From Pleomorphomonas sp. (GTDB taxonomy: Bacteria; Pseudomonadota; Alphaproteobacteria; Rhizobiales; Pleomorphomonadaceae): 42,412 nt of DNA. Of this stretch, positions 33,838 to 42,412 are shown piece after piece (the first letter of the stretch is position 1; each line of letters opens with the position of its first letter). The DNA lies in the NCBI GenBank assembly GCA_029976075.1, contig JARKNW010000107.1, positions 1 to 42,412 of the forward strand, read 5' to 3'. The translations under genes were made by a program, and so were the position numbers. Below the pieces are notes generated by a model. It saw only the letters and a program-made list of their open reading frames with translations, was not told the origin of the DNA and did no database searches.

Positions 33838-36135
33838 TCAACGCCGTTTCATGGCGGCAGCCAACGCGGCAGCCATGGCGTTGTTGCCGGTCGAGGGCGG
33901 CGGCGGGCTGCGGCGGTCCGGACGGTTGCCGCCGGATCCCTTCGGAGCACCATCGTCATCCTTGCGCATGGACAGCCCGATCCGTTTGCGCTTGGCATCC
34001 ACCTCGACGACGCGGACCTTCACAACGTCACCGGCCTTCACCACATCTCGCGGGTCCTTGACGAACCGATCGGCCAACTGACTGACATGCACGAGACCAT
34101 CCTGGTGGACGCCGATGTCGACGAAAGCGCCGAAGGCAGCCACGTTGGTGACCGTGCCCTCAAGGATCATTCCCGGCTTGAGATCGGCGATATCCTCCAC
34201 TCCCTCGGCAAAGCTCGCGGTGCGGAACTCCGGGCGGGGATCCCGCCCCGGCTTTTCCAGCTCGGTCAGGATGTCGCGAACCGTCGGCAGGCCGAAGCGG
34301 TCATCGACGAACTTCGCCGGGGTGAGTGCCTTCAGCGCAGCACTGTCACCCATCAGCTGGCGGATATCGCGGCCGCACGCGGCAACGATGCGGCGGGCGA
34401 CCCCGTAGGCCTCAGGATGGACCGAGGAGGCATCAAGCGGCTCCTCGCCGTCGCGAATGCGCAGGAATCCCGCCGCCTGCTCGAAGGTCTTGGCGCCGAG
34501 ACGCGGCACATCCATCAGCGCCTTGCGGCTGCGGAAAGCCCCCGACGCATCGCGGTGGGCGACAATCGCCTCGGCGATGGACGGACCAAGGCCGGAAACG
34601 CGAGACAGAAGCGGCGCCGAGGCGGTGTTGAGATCGACGCCCACGGCGTTCACCGCATCCTCGACCACAGCGTCGAGCGCCTTGGCGAGATGTCCCTGGT
34701 CAACGTCGTGCTGATATTGGCCGACACCGATCGACTTCGGTTCGATCTTGACCAGTTCAGCCAGCGGATCCTGAAGGCGACGAGCGATGGAAACGGCGCC
34801 CCGCAGCGAGACATCAAGGCCGGGAAACTCGCGGGCAGCCAGTTCGGAAGCCGAGTAGACCGAGGCGCCTGCCTCGCTCACCACAACCTTGGTGGGCTTT
34901 GGGGCCGGCAAGTCTGCAATCAGCGCGGCAGCCAGGCGATCGGTTTCGCGGCTCGCGGTGCCATTGCCGATGGCGATCAAATCCACCTTATGCTTGCGGA
35001 CGAGCGCCGACAGGGCGGCGAGCGCGCCTGCCACATCATTCCTGGGCTGGAAGGGATAAACGGTCGCCGTGTCGACGAGCTTGCCGGTGGCGTCGACCAC
35101 CGCAACCTTGACTCCGGTGCGAATGCCGGGATCGAGCCCCATCGTGGTGCGGGCACCGGCCGGCGCGGCGAGCAGCAAATCCTTGAGATTGTCGGCGAAC
35201 ACCCGGATCGCTTCGGCCTCGGCCTTTTCTCTCAAGGTTCCCATCAGGTCGAGAGACAGCGAAAGCTGCAACTTGACGCGCCAGGTCCAACGGCAAACGT
35301 CGAACAGATAGCCTTCGGCGGGCAACCTCGCCGGGACATTGATGGAAAAGGCCTCCGCCACCATCCGCTCGACCGGCTTGACCGGCGCAGGGTCGTCGGC
35401 GTCGATCTCCAGCTCGAGGGCGAGGATCTCCTCATTGCGCCCCCGCAGCATGGCAAGGGCCCGATGGCTCGGCACCATCGCCCAGCGTTCGCGATGATCG
35501 AAATAGTCGGAGAACTTTTCGCCAGTCGTTTCCTTGCCGGCAATTACCGATGAATGAAGTATCGCGCGGTCCCGCAGGTAGGCGCGCAAGCGCCCCACCA
35601 GTTCCGGCGTCTCGGCGAAACGCTCGGCAAGGATATCGCGGGCACCGTCCAGCGCCGACTTGATGTCGGGCACCGCTTCAGTGACATAGGCCGCCGCTGC
35701 AGTCGCGGGCTCCAGGGCTCGGTCGGAGAACAAAGCGTCGGCGAGCGGCCCCAGCCCCTTCTCCTTGGCAATCTCACCTTTGGTGCGACGCTTCGGCTTG
35801 AAGGGCGCGTAAAGATCCTCGATTTCCGCCTTGGTGACCGCCGCAGCGATCTTTTCGGAGAGCTCCGGCGTCAGCTTGCCCTGCCCTTCGATGGCGGCCG
35901 ATACGGCGGCCCGGCGGGTTTCAAGCTCGCGCCGATAGGCGAGCCGCTCCTCCAGCTTGCGGAGCTGCGTGTCATCGAGTCCGCCCGTGACTTCCTTGCG
36001 GTAGCGCGCAACAAAAGGCACCGTCGCGCCTTCGTCCAGAAGGCCAACGGCCGCGGCCGCCTGCGCCGGTCGGCATCCGATCTCGCCGGCAATGGCCTCG
36101 ACGATTCGGGCTTCGATGGCTGCGGAAAGGGTCAT
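33838..36135 (-). CDS. tex: Tex-family transcription accessory / RNA-binding protein
   Basis: A 765-residue protein. In order: N-terminal helical domain (about 1-190, [19 protein letters not shown]), YqgF-like nuclease fold (about 325-450, [19 protein letters not shown]), helix-hairpin-helix region (about 480-560, [20 protein letters not shown]) and an S1 RNA-binding domain (about 648-720, [20 protein letters not shown]). The C-terminus is a short Gly/Pro/Arg tail. Tex is a conserved cytoplasmic nucleic-acid-binding factor linked to transcription and RNA turnover. The length matches the family (about 770). A DUF2934 gene lies upstream on the same strand. Confidence 0.95.
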   Translation of the reverse strand: MTLSAAIEARIVEAIAGEIGCRPAQAAAAVGLLDEGATVPFVARYRKEVTGGLDDTQLRKLEERLAYRRELETRRAAVSAAIEGQGKLTPELSEKIAAAVTKAEIEDLYAPFKPKRRTKGEIAKEKGLGPLADALFSDRALEPATAAAAYVTEAVPDIKSALDGARDILAERFAETPELVGRLRAYLRDRAILHSSVIAGKETTGEKFSDYFDHRERWAMVPSHRALAMLRGRNEEILALELEIDADDPAPVKPVERMVAEAFSINVPARLPAEGYLFDVCRWTWRVKLQLSLSLDLMGTLREKAEAEAIRVFADNLKDLLLAAPAGARTTMGLDPGIRTGVKVAVVDATGKLVDTATVYPFQPRNDVAGALAALSALVRKHKVDLIAIGNGTASRETDRLAAALIADLPAPKPTKVVVSEAGASVYSASELAAREFPGLDVSLRGAVSIARRLQDPLAELVKIEPKSIGVGQYQHDVDQGHLAKALDAVVEDAVNAVGVDLNTASAPLLSRVSGLGPSIAEAIVAHRDASGAFRSRKALMDVPRLGAKTFEQAAGFLRIRDGEEPLDASSVHPEAYGVARRIVAACGRDIRQLMGDSAALKALTPAKFVDDRFGLPTVRDILTELEKPGRDPRPEFRTASFAEGVEDIADLKPGMILEGTVTNVAAFGAFVDIGVHQDGLVHVSQLADRFVKDPRDVVKAGDVVKVRVVEVDAKRKRIGLSMRKDDDGAPKGSGGNRPDRRSPPPPSTGNNAMAAALAAAMKRR

Positions 36136-36243
36136 GTCACGGCTCCCAACAAGAAGGCCGCGACATTAGGCATCCCATCCCAAGGGCGCAACGGCGCTGG
36201 CCTGTCTTGTCAACAAGCTGTCCGTTGCGATCAGGAAACGGGC

Positions 36244-36546
36244 TTAGCCAGAGACGACCTTGAGAGATGGCTTCTTGGCAGGCTCTTTCTTTGCCGGCTC
36301 CTTCTTGGCTGCGGCCTTCTTGGCAGCAGGCGCCTTGGCTTCAGCCGCTTCCTTCTTGGCGGGCTCCTTCTTGGCCGCCGGAGCACGCGGCTTACGAGGC
36401 GCCTTGGGCTTTGCTTCCGCCTCAGCCTCGGCGCGAACGATCGCCTCGGCTTCCAGCCAGTGCTGGTCAGCACGCCCTTCGGGCTGCCCTTCGGCCAGCC
36501 AGAGTTCACGCGCCTTAGCCCTGATCTTGGCTTCGATATCGGACAT
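36244..36546 (-). CDS. DUF2934 protein with histone H1-like Lys/Ala tail
   Basis: A 100-residue protein. Residues 1-38 (IRAKARELWLAEGQPEGRAD, then QHWLEAE) are a DUF2934 motif, a short helix pair common in rhizobial genomes. Residues 45-95 are AKKEP/AKK repeats with prolines, like the C-terminal tail of histone H1. That composition suggests DNA or RNA binding; the function is not known. The SD AGAGG is 8 nt before ATG 36546. It is followed by tex about 110 nt downstream on the same strand, so co-transcription is possible. The tail repeats (KKEPAKKE) are a likely source of length variation. Confidence 0.88.
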   Translation of the reverse strand: MSDIEAKIRAKARELWLAEGQPEGRADQHWLEAEAIVRAEAEAEAKPKAPRKPRAPAAKKEPAKKEAAEAKAPAAKKAAAKKEPAKKEPAKKPSLKVVSG

Positions 36547-36821
36547 GTCGAAATCCTCTCTTGTTCGGAACCCGGCCAGCAGATGCCGGATGCGGCATCA
36601 CCTCAGGGGCGTTCGGGACAATAAACTGGACCCTTCGACCCGACGGCTTCTCGGTCGAAACCGTAACGAGAATAATGTAGCGCAGCACTCGCCGCCTGAG
36701 AAGGTAATCACCGGCCGAAAACAGCAATCTGGCAAAGACTTTTGCCCGGAGCTCTCCTAGGCGGCGGCTTTTTGCAGCCGGGAAGCGAACCCCGCAGGCG
36801 GGATCGACGCTGCGAATCAAC
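36547..36821. other. intergenic region between DUF2934 gene and amidohydrolase gene
   Basis: About 275 nt without a recognisable gene. It should hold the promoter of the DUF2934/tex unit and the terminator of the amidohydrolase gene. I find no convincing hairpin with T-run. Confidence 0.35.
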
Positions 36822-38144
36822 TTAGGCAGTCGGACCAATGGAAGCCGCGATGGTCGGCCGCAATGCCATCGCAGCCGACACCAATGCGTCGACATCGGCG
36901 GTCAGGAGACGTCCGGCCGCGACGACAGGTCTTCCAGCGACGAAAACGTCGGTCACATCGCCACGTCCGGCTGAATAAACCAGGTGAGTAATGGGGTCGA
37001 ACAAGGGGGCCGCATGCAGTCGGTCGATATCGACAAGGATGAAATCGGCTTGCTTGCCAACCTCGATCGAGCCCAACCGGTCTTCAGCCTTGAGAGCACG
37101 CGCTCCGTTGCGCGTTGCCATCGCCAGAGCCTGCCCGGTGGTGACGGCGGCGGCATTGCCGGTCGTCGCCTTGTGCAAGGTCGCAGCGAGACGCATGGCA
37201 AGCCACATATCGAGATCATTGCCGGAGATGGCGCCATCGGTCCCGAGAGTGACATTGACGCCGGAGTCGAGCAGCGCAGGCACCGGCGCGAATCCCGAGG
37301 CCAGTTTCAGGTTCGACATCGGGTTGTGCACGACGTGCGTGCCGGACGCGGCCAGCAGTTCGACTTCATCTTCGTCGAGATGGACGCAGTGAGCAAGCAC
37401 CACATCGGGACCCAGCAGATCAAGATCCGCGAGATGTCCAATGACGCGGCGGCCATAACGCTCGGTTACCGTCGCCTGCTCCGCGCGCGTTTCGGCAGCG
37501 TGGGTGCACCAGAAGCCACCTCGGGCGCGAGACAGGCGGGCCGCGTTCCTGAGATGCTCGGGCGACACTGTATAGGTGCCGTGGGGCAGGCAGCCAGGAA
37601 ACACGAAAGGATCGTCTTCCGCGGCGTCGAAAAAGGCTGCAGCATCGGCAAGCCGCCGGTCAGCAAGACGACCATCCATGCCCGAAGGATCGAAGAAGAT
37701 CCCGCCGGTGGCGATGCGCATTCCCAGTGCCTTTGCAGCGCGCACCGTCTCCTCGGGAAACCAGAACATGTCCATCACGGTGGTGACGCCGGAAAGCAAC
37801 AGCTCGGCAAGTCCTAGTTCGGCGCCGAGACGGCAGGTCTCCGGATTGAGAATTGCCCGCTCGGCCGTCCACACGGTTTGCAGCCAGGGCTCGAGGGGCA
37901 GGTTCTCAACAAGACCACGGAACAGGCTGTCCCCAGCGTGACAATGCATGTTGATGAGGCCAGGCATCAGGATGCGGCGTCTTGCCTCGATCAGCTCGGC
38001 ATCGCCGACCGGGATGTCCTCTTCGGGCCCGACCGCGGCGATGCGACCGTCCCGGACGACGATGGCACCCTTTTCGATCACCGTCATGGCATCGTCGCAC
38101 GTGACGACATAGGCGGCGCGAACGACGAGATCGGAATGAAACAT
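36822..38144 (-). CDS. amidohydrolase of the ATZ/TRZ - MTA/SAH deaminase group
   Basis: A 440-residue metal-dependent hydrolase. Metal and active-site motifs: H67 and H69 in LINMHCHAGDS, a His in CTHAAETR (about 222), a His in VVLAHCVHLDEDE (about 258) and the Asp in LGTDGAISGND (about 305). SNLKLASG follows the usual pattern. Relatives deaminate S-adenosylhomocysteine/methylthioadenosine, guanine or triazines, so the substrate is open. ATG 38144 is chosen, with GGGAGG 5 nt upstream; the seven residues before it belong to the leader. The gene is divergent from the cupin gene at 38257 with about 110 nt between. It may extend the nucleobase-degrading theme of the ygeX operon but is 25 kb away. 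Confidence 0.88.
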   Translation of the reverse strand: MFHSDLVVRAAYVVTCDDAMTVIEKGAIVVRDGRIAAVGPEEDIPVGDAELIEARRRILMPGLINMHCHAGDSLFRGLVENLPLEPWLQTVWTAERAILNPETCRLGAELGLAELLLSGVTTVMDMFWFPEETVRAAKALGMRIATGGIFFDPSGMDGRLADRRLADAAAFFDAAEDDPFVFPGCLPHGTYTVSPEHLRNAARLSRARGGFWCTHAAETRAEQATVTERYGRRVIGHLADLDLLGPDVVLAHCVHLDEDEVELLAASGTHVVHNPMSNLKLASGFAPVPALLDSGVNVTLGTDGAISGNDLDMWLAMRLAATLHKATTGNAAAVTTGQALAMATRNGARALKAEDRLGSIEVGKQADFILVDIDRLHAAPLFDPITHLVYSAGRGDVTDVFVAGRPVVAAGRLLTADVDALVSAAMALRPTIAASIGPTA

Positions 38145-38256
38145 GTTCCCTCCCGGGTTGGACATTCATCGCCGATGGACCGGTCCTCTTAAAGGCATGG
38201 TTGCGAGCAGGCGTCCGGTATCGCAAGTTCGCTATCCGCAAACCGGCGAGGCATCC

Positions 38257-38649
38257 ATGACCCACCCCTTCCTCACTCCAGGCAAACAACTCGAGGAGTT
38301 CGCCACTCCGGAGCGCTGCTTTATCACCGAACTCCTCAACCAGCCTTCGCAGCCCAATGCCTCCTTGGCACGGGCACGCGTCGAGCCGGGTATCACCACG
38401 CAGCTCCACGCTCTCGACGTTGAGGAAACCTATGTGATCGAAGCCGGAAATGGCATCATGGAAGTCGACGGAGAGCGCTTCCGCGTCGGACCTGGCGATA
38501 GCGTGCTCATTCCCGAGCGCATCCCTCAACGCATCGAGAACGATGGCGCCGAGGATCTTGTTTTCCTTTGCCTCTGCCGGCCGCGTTTTCGCCCCGAGGG
38601 CTACGTCAATCTTGAGAGCCCGACCAACGAAACGTCTCTGACACAATAG
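38257..38649 (+). CDS. small single-domain cupin protein
   Basis: A 130-residue cupin (beta-barrel, metal-binding). Cupin motif 1 is QLHALDVEETYVIEAGNGIM (about 49-68) with His and Glu ligands, and motif 2 is GPGDSVLIPERIPQRIEN (about 79-96), where a His is replaced by Gln. The metal set is therefore incomplete. The SD GAGG lies 5 nt before ATG 38257. It is divergent from the amidohydrolase gene, suggesting a shared control region. The function is unassigned; small cupins serve as isomerases, dioxygenases or ligand-binding proteins. Confidence 0.85.
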   Translation: MTHPFLTPGKQLEEFATPERCFITELLNQPSQPNASLARARVEPGITTQLHALDVEETYVIEAGNGIMEVDGERFRVGPGDSVLIPERIPQRIENDGAEDLVFLCLCRPRFRPEGYVNLESPTNETSLTQ

Positions 38650-38857
38650 CCGGCAAAACGCCGCGGACGCATGTAATTCCGATAGGCCCATCAGCAATTC
38701 TACACATATAAGTAGTATATCTAGGGGCGTTGGTAACAACCTCTTTTAAATATCAATGGTTTTCCTAATTCTTTTACGGACGGGTAAGACGTTTGGCGCG
38801 ACAAAAGCCGACGTCGGGTGCCTCGACCGCGCCGACCTAAATGATAAAGGAACCGGC
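38650..38857. other. AT-rich promoter region of the globin-coupled receptor gene
   Basis: The stretch 38700-38770 is markedly AT-rich compared with its surroundings and holds CACATATAAGTAGTATATC. It also contains the small palindrome GTTG-GTAA-CAAC. It is a plausible promoter and regulatory region for the receptor gene; I cannot assign a sigma factor. Confidence 0.35.
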
Positions 38858-40219
38858 ATGTCCGCCCCTTCGACTATTGCCCCTGACATGCGTCAGCGCC
38901 TCGGTTTCCATGCCATCGACGACAGTGTCAGCTCTACCCTTCGCGAATTTCGGCCCTACATCTCAAGCATCCTCGCCGAGGGGATCGAAGCTTTTTACAA
39001 GCACGTCGCGGATTTCGCCGAAACCAAGCGCTTCTTTCGCTCCCCCGATCACATGGCTCATGCCAAGGCGGCGCAGCTCAAGCATTGGGAGCGCGTGCTG
39101 GAGGGCCGTTTCGACGATGCCTATTTCCAGTCGGTATCAAAGATCGGAGAGACGCATCATCGGATCGGCCTGTCACCCACGTGGTACATCGGCGGCTATG
39201 ACTTCCTGCTCACCACGCTCATTGGTCGCGTCAACAAGGATTATTCCGGCGGCCTGTTCAAAGGCGGACGCGAGGAGACGCGACTGAGGTTGCTGCAGGC
39301 GCTCAACAAGGCCGTGATGGTCGACATGGACTTTGCCATTTCGGTCTACATCGACGCCGAGCGCGCCGCCCGTCACAGCCTGATCGACCGCGTTACCGAA
39401 GAGTTCGATTCGTCTGTCGGCGCCATTGCCGACAAGGTCCTTTCCTCGGCCAAGGACATCGCAGCCCTGACTCGCGATCTCGATCAGGCGACCGACCGTG
39501 CCGCCGAGCGCGCGCAGAGCGTCACGCACGGCGCGGAGACGGCGTCGGCCAACGTCGCGACAGTCGCCGCCGCGACCGAGGAGCTAACCGGCTCCGTGAC
39601 CGAGATCACCCGCCAGGTTGCGGAATCCAGTCGAGTTGCCGCCGAGGCGGCGGCCGATGCGCTGCGTACCTCGACCCAGATCAAGGAGCTCTCCGAGGCT
39701 GCCAAGAAGATCGGCGACGTCGTCGACCTGATCGACAACATCGCGTCGCAGACCAACCTCCTCGCGCTGAACGCCACGATCGAAGCCGCACGCGCCGGCG
39801 AGGCCGGCAAGGGTTTCGCGGTCGTCGCGGCGGAAGTCAAACAACTGGCCGACCAGACCGCCAAGGCGACCTCGACCATCGCCGATCAGATCAATGGCAT
39901 TCAGTCGTCCACCGAGCAGTCGGTGGCCGCGATCAATGCCATCTCCGGCGTCATCGGCCGCCTCAGCGAAATATCCAGCGTGATAGCGGCATCCGTCGAG
40001 GAACAGGGGACCGCCACGCTCGATATTTCGCGCAGTCTCAACCAGGCATCGGCCAGTACGGCAGAGGTGACCGAACATATCGAGGGAGTCTCCGCGGCCA
40101 ACTCAGCGGCCGTCGATGCCACCGAGCGCATGAAGAGTGGCACCACCGAGCTCGGCGAGACATGCGCCCGCCTACGCGCCGAGATCAAAGGCTTCCTCGC
40201 AAAAGTGCGGGCCGCCTGA
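38858..40219 (+). CDS. globin-coupled chemoreceptor (HemAT-like)
   Basis: A 453-residue cytoplasmic methyl-accepting protein with no membrane helix. The N-terminal globin sensor (about 10-165) has the haem proximal His at H100 in [20 protein letters not shown] coiled-coil linker (about 170-235) leads to the signalling domain (about 236-450), whose hairpin tip contains [20 protein letters not shown] and [12 protein letters not shown]. Known globin-coupled sensors bind O2 and mediate aerotaxis through CheA/CheW. The SD AAGGA lies 6 nt before ATG 38858. No che genes are in the window; the orphan rod-like gene at 28911 is the only other motility-type gene. Confidence 0.93.
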   Translation: MSAPSTIAPDMRQRLGFHAIDDSVSSTLREFRPYISSILAEGIEAFYKHVADFAETKRFFRSPDHMAHAKAAQLKHWERVLEGRFDDAYFQSVSKIGETHHRIGLSPTWYIGGYDFLLTTLIGRVNKDYSGGLFKGGREETRLRLLQALNKAVMVDMDFAISVYIDAERAARHSLIDRVTEEFDSSVGAIADKVLSSAKDIAALTRDLDQATDRAAERAQSVTHGAETASANVATVAAATEELTGSVTEITRQVAESSRVAAEAAADALRTSTQIKELSEAAKKIGDVVDLIDNIASQTNLLALNATIEAARAGEAGKGFAVVAAEVKQLADQTAKATSTIADQINGIQSSTEQSVAAINAISGVIGRLSEISSVIAASVEEQGTATLDISRSLNQASASTAEVTEHIEGVSAANSAAVDATERMKSGTTELGETCARLRAEIKGFLAKVRAA

Positions 40220-40338
40220 TAGCGTAACCAGGTTGTAGAGGGCGACGGCGAACGCTTTGCGGCGCCGCCGCCCTTGCTTTTTCCACAAAACGGTCCCATC
40301 CGTCAGGCAATATATCTTTCCCTGAGATGGATCGAACC

Positions 40339-42195
40339 ATGCCCGCCTATCGTTCCCGCACCTCCACACATGGCCGTAACATGGCCGGCGCCCGCGGCCT
40401 GTGGCGCGCCACAGGCGTCAAGGAAAGCGACTTCGGCAAGCCGATCATCGCCGTGGTCAACTCCTTCACGCAGTTCGTGCCAGGCCACGTGCACCTCAAG
40501 GATCTCGGCCAGCTGGTCGCCCGCGAAATCGAGAAAGCAGGTGGTCTGGCCAAGGAATTCAACACGATCGCCGTCGACGACGGCATCGCCATGGGCCACG
40601 ACGGCATGCTCTATTCGCTGCCATCGCGCGACTTGATCGCCGACAGCGTCGAGTACATGGTCAATGCCCATTGCGCCGATGCCATGGTCTGCATTTCCAA
40701 CTGCGACAAGATCACGCCAGGCATGCTGATCGCGGCGCTTCGGCTGAACATCCCCGCCGTCTTCGTGTCGGGTGGCCCGATGGAAGCCGGCAAGGTGTTG
40801 CTGTCGACCGGCGTTACCAAGTCCGTCGACCTGATCGACGCCATGGTGGCCGCCGCCGACGACAAGGTGTCGGATGCCGACGTCAAGTCCTACGAGCGGT
40901 CCGCTTGCCCGACCTGCGGCTCCTGCTCGGGCATGTTTACCGCCAACTCGATGAACTGCCTGACCGAGGCGCTCGGACTGAGCTTGCCCGGCAACGGTTC
41001 GATGCTGGCAACCCATGCCGATCGCAAGGCGCTGTTCCTGAAAGCCGGTCAGCTGATCGTCGAGCTCTGCAAGCGCTACTACGAAGGTAACGACGAAAGC
41101 GTTCTGCCGCGCTCGATCGCCTCCTTCGCCGCCTTCGAAAACGCCATGACGCTCGATATCTCCATGGGGGGGTCGACCAACACGGTGCTGCATTTGCTGG
41201 CTGCCGCACAGGAAGCCGGCGTCGATTTCACCATGGCCGATATCGACCGTCTCAGCCGTCGCGTTCCTTGCCTGTCCAAGGTGGCGCCGGCTGTGGCCGA
41301 CATTCACATGGAAGACGTGCATCGGGCGGGCGGAATCTTCGGCCTGCTCGGCGAGCTTGATCGCGGCGGCCTTCTCAACACGGACGTGCCCACCGTTCAC
41401 ACGCCGACGCTGAAGGCAGCGATTCAGGAATGGGACGTCGTGCAGTCCAATTCCATTGCCGTTCGAACCTTCTTCGCCGCCGCTCCCGGTGGCGTCCCCT
41501 CCATCGAGGCGTTCAGCCAGGACCGGCGATGGGACGAGCTGGATGTCGACCGCAAGAAGGGCGTCATCCGCTCCGTGAGCAACGCCTATTCCAAGGACGG
41601 CGGGCTTGCCGTGCTGTTCGGCAACATCGCGCTGGACGGCTGCATCGTGAAGACGGCGGGAGTCGATGAGTCGATCCTTGTGTTCGAGGGCGAGGTGAAG
41701 ATCTTCGAAAGCCAGGAAGGGGCGGTGAAGGGCATCCTCAGCGGCGACGTCAAGGCCGGAGATGTGGTCGTCATCCGCTATGAAGGCCCCAAGGGCGGCC
41801 CCGGCATGCAGGAAATGCTCTACCCGACGAGCTACCTGAAGTCGAAGGGCCTCGGCAAAGCCTGCGCCCTCCTGACCGACGGCCGGTTCTCAGGTGGCAC
41901 CTCAGGCCTCTCGATCGGCCACGTATCGCCGGAAGCCGCAGAAGGAGGCGCCATCGGCCTCGTGGAAGCCGGCGACCGCATCCGCATCGACATTCCCAAG
42001 CGGACCATCGAGCTTCTCGTTTCGGACGAGGCCCTTGCCGCACGCCGTGCCGCCATGGAAGCAAAGGGCAAGGCTGCCTGGAAGCCGGCAGCCCCGCGCG
42101 CCCGGAAGATATCGGCAGCGTTGCGCGCTTATGCCGCCATGGCGACCTCTGCCGCCAAGGGCGCGGTTCGCGATGTGAGCCAGATCGAACACTGA
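40339..42195 (+). CDS. ilvD: dihydroxy-acid dehydratase
   Basis: A 618-residue iron-sulfur dehydratase (EC 4.2.1.9) of valine/isoleucine and pantothenate synthesis. It begins [20 protein letters not shown], has the block [20 protein letters not shown], the Cys motifs [11 protein letters not shown] and [16 protein letters not shown], the magnesium/substrate region [12 protein letters not shown] and C-terminal [15 protein letters not shown]. The length equals the E. coli 4Fe-4S type (616). ATG 40339 is chosen from the family start; an ATG four codons earlier (40327) is also possible. It is a single gene, with a terminator at 42206-42232. Confidence 0.96.
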   Translation: MPAYRSRTSTHGRNMAGARGLWRATGVKESDFGKPIIAVVNSFTQFVPGHVHLKDLGQLVAREIEKAGGLAKEFNTIAVDDGIAMGHDGMLYSLPSRDLIADSVEYMVNAHCADAMVCISNCDKITPGMLIAALRLNIPAVFVSGGPMEAGKVLLSTGVTKSVDLIDAMVAAADDKVSDADVKSYERSACPTCGSCSGMFTANSMNCLTEALGLSLPGNGSMLATHADRKALFLKAGQLIVELCKRYYEGNDESVLPRSIASFAAFENAMTLDISMGGSTNTVLHLLAAAQEAGVDFTMADIDRLSRRVPCLSKVAPAVADIHMEDVHRAGGIFGLLGELDRGGLLNTDVPTVHTPTLKAAIQEWDVVQSNSIAVRTFFAAAPGGVPSIEAFSQDRRWDELDVDRKKGVIRSVSNAYSKDGGLAVLFGNIALDGCIVKTAGVDESILVFEGEVKIFESQEGAVKGILSGDVKAGDVVVIRYEGPKGGPGMQEMLYPTSYLKSKGLGKACALLTDGRFSGGTSGLSIGHVSPEAAEGGAIGLVEAGDRIRIDIPKRTIELLVSDEALAARRAAMEAKGKAAWKPAAPRARKISAALRAYAAMATSAAKGAVRDVSQIEH

Positions 42196-42205
42196 CGCAG
42201 ACAAG

Positions 42206-42232
42206 AAAGAGGGCGACCCGTCCGCCCTCTTT
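42206..42232 (+). terminator. intrinsic terminator after ilvD
   Basis: A 10-bp stem, AAAGAGGGCG (42206-42215) with CGCCCTCTTT (42223-42232), has a 7-nt loop 11 nt after the ilvD stop. The last bases of the stem provide a short T-run. On the minus strand it would likewise end in TTTCT. Confidence 0.8.
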
Positions 42233-42290
42233 CAACCATTTGCGGGCGACGAGATCCGCCCACCCATCGACGCTAGAGTATCCGTGTTGA

Positions 42291-42412
42291 TCAAGGGGAT
42301 TTTAGCTGCCACTTCCGACCGGCACCAAGAAGGGCGTTGGCGAGAACGATGAGCTTGCGCATGATCGCGGTGATAGCGATCTTTGCCGGCTTTCCTGCGG
42401 CGAGAAACTGAT
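42291..42412 (-). mobile_element. IS110-family transposase, C-terminal fragment cut by window edge
   Basis: The minus strand reads QFLAAGKPAKIAITAIMRKL, then IVLANALLGAGRKWQLKSP and a stop at 42293-42291. 'L-AAGKP-K-A--A-MRKL----NA-L' is the C-terminal signature of IS110/IS1111 transposases (Transposase_20 domain). The frame is open to the window edge, so completeness is unknown. Confidence 0.75.

Noticed and set aside
33712..35553. 613-codon open frame on the plus strand
   Set aside because: It is antisense to tex, which has clear YqgF, HhH and S1 domains. The open frame is a codon-bias artefact.
1..42412. CRISPR array, prophage, replication origin
   Set aside because: No regularly spaced repeats, phage structural genes, or replication-initiator gene were seen on reading through the sequence.

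Overview
The window is GC-rich DNA of an alphaproteobacterium, most likely of the order Hyphomicrobiales (Rhizobiales). Pointers are the gene content (MurR/RpiR regulator, DUF2934 and Lys/Ala-rich small proteins, a globin-coupled chemoreceptor, D-carbamoylase close to Agrobacterium enzymes) and an intergenic palindromic repeat of a type I remember from rhizobial genomes (about 11944-12020). A genus such as Pleomorphomonas would fit, but that is a guess. There is no prophage, CRISPR array or plasmid module. Mobile DNA is confined to the edges: an IS5-type transposase start and an IS630 relic next to tRNA-Arg at the left, and an IS110-type transposase C-terminus at the right.

Region 1 (1-1600): IS remains, tRNA-Arg(ACG) on the minus strand with its terminator, and a small two-helix membrane protein. 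Region 2 (1588-11934) is the main catabolic block: a divergent RpiR-type regulator and a tight six-gene operon for diaminopropionate ammonia-lyase (ygeX), an M20-type carbamoylase/ureidohydrolase, a D-carbamoylase, a short YgfK, an XdhD-like molybdenum hydroxylase and an SsnA-like amidohydrolase. It resembles the E. coli ygeWXY-hyuA-ygfK-ssnA-xdhD purine/urate region. It differs in lacking ygeW, hyuA and the FAD subunit ygfM, in having two unlike carbamoylases, and in carrying a YgfK without the central NAD(P)H/FAD module.

Region 3 (11944-21880): repeat, fructose-6-phosphate aldolase-like transaldolase, a 50-residue Lys-rich protein, an HscC-type Hsp70 translationally coupled to a membrane-anchored J-like protein, and a large MASE1-PAS-GGDEF-EAL protein. 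Region 4 (21880-28056): purU, the molybdate transporter operon modABC with a ModE-type operator, an AI-2E-type permease and a GH1 beta-glucosidase. Region 5 (28070-33723): terminators, a 90-residue hypothetical gene preceded by a 22-codon leader-like ORF, an orphan flagellar rod-like protein, a DUF4432 sugar-binding/epimerase-like protein, a HerA-like ATPase, mogA, a cold-shock protein and cytochrome b561. Region 6 (33838-42412): tex, a DUF2934 protein, a second amidohydrolase divergent from a cupin, a globin-coupled chemoreceptor, ilvD, and the IS110 fragment.

Molybdenum recurs: XdhD needs the cofactor, modABC imports molybdate, and MogA acts late in cofactor synthesis. The most interesting system is the variant purine/ureide operon, in which neither redox protein has a recognisable flavin/NAD reductase partner in the window, so its electron route is unknown. 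All functional statements rest on reading the sequence and on remembered family features; no database search was run.
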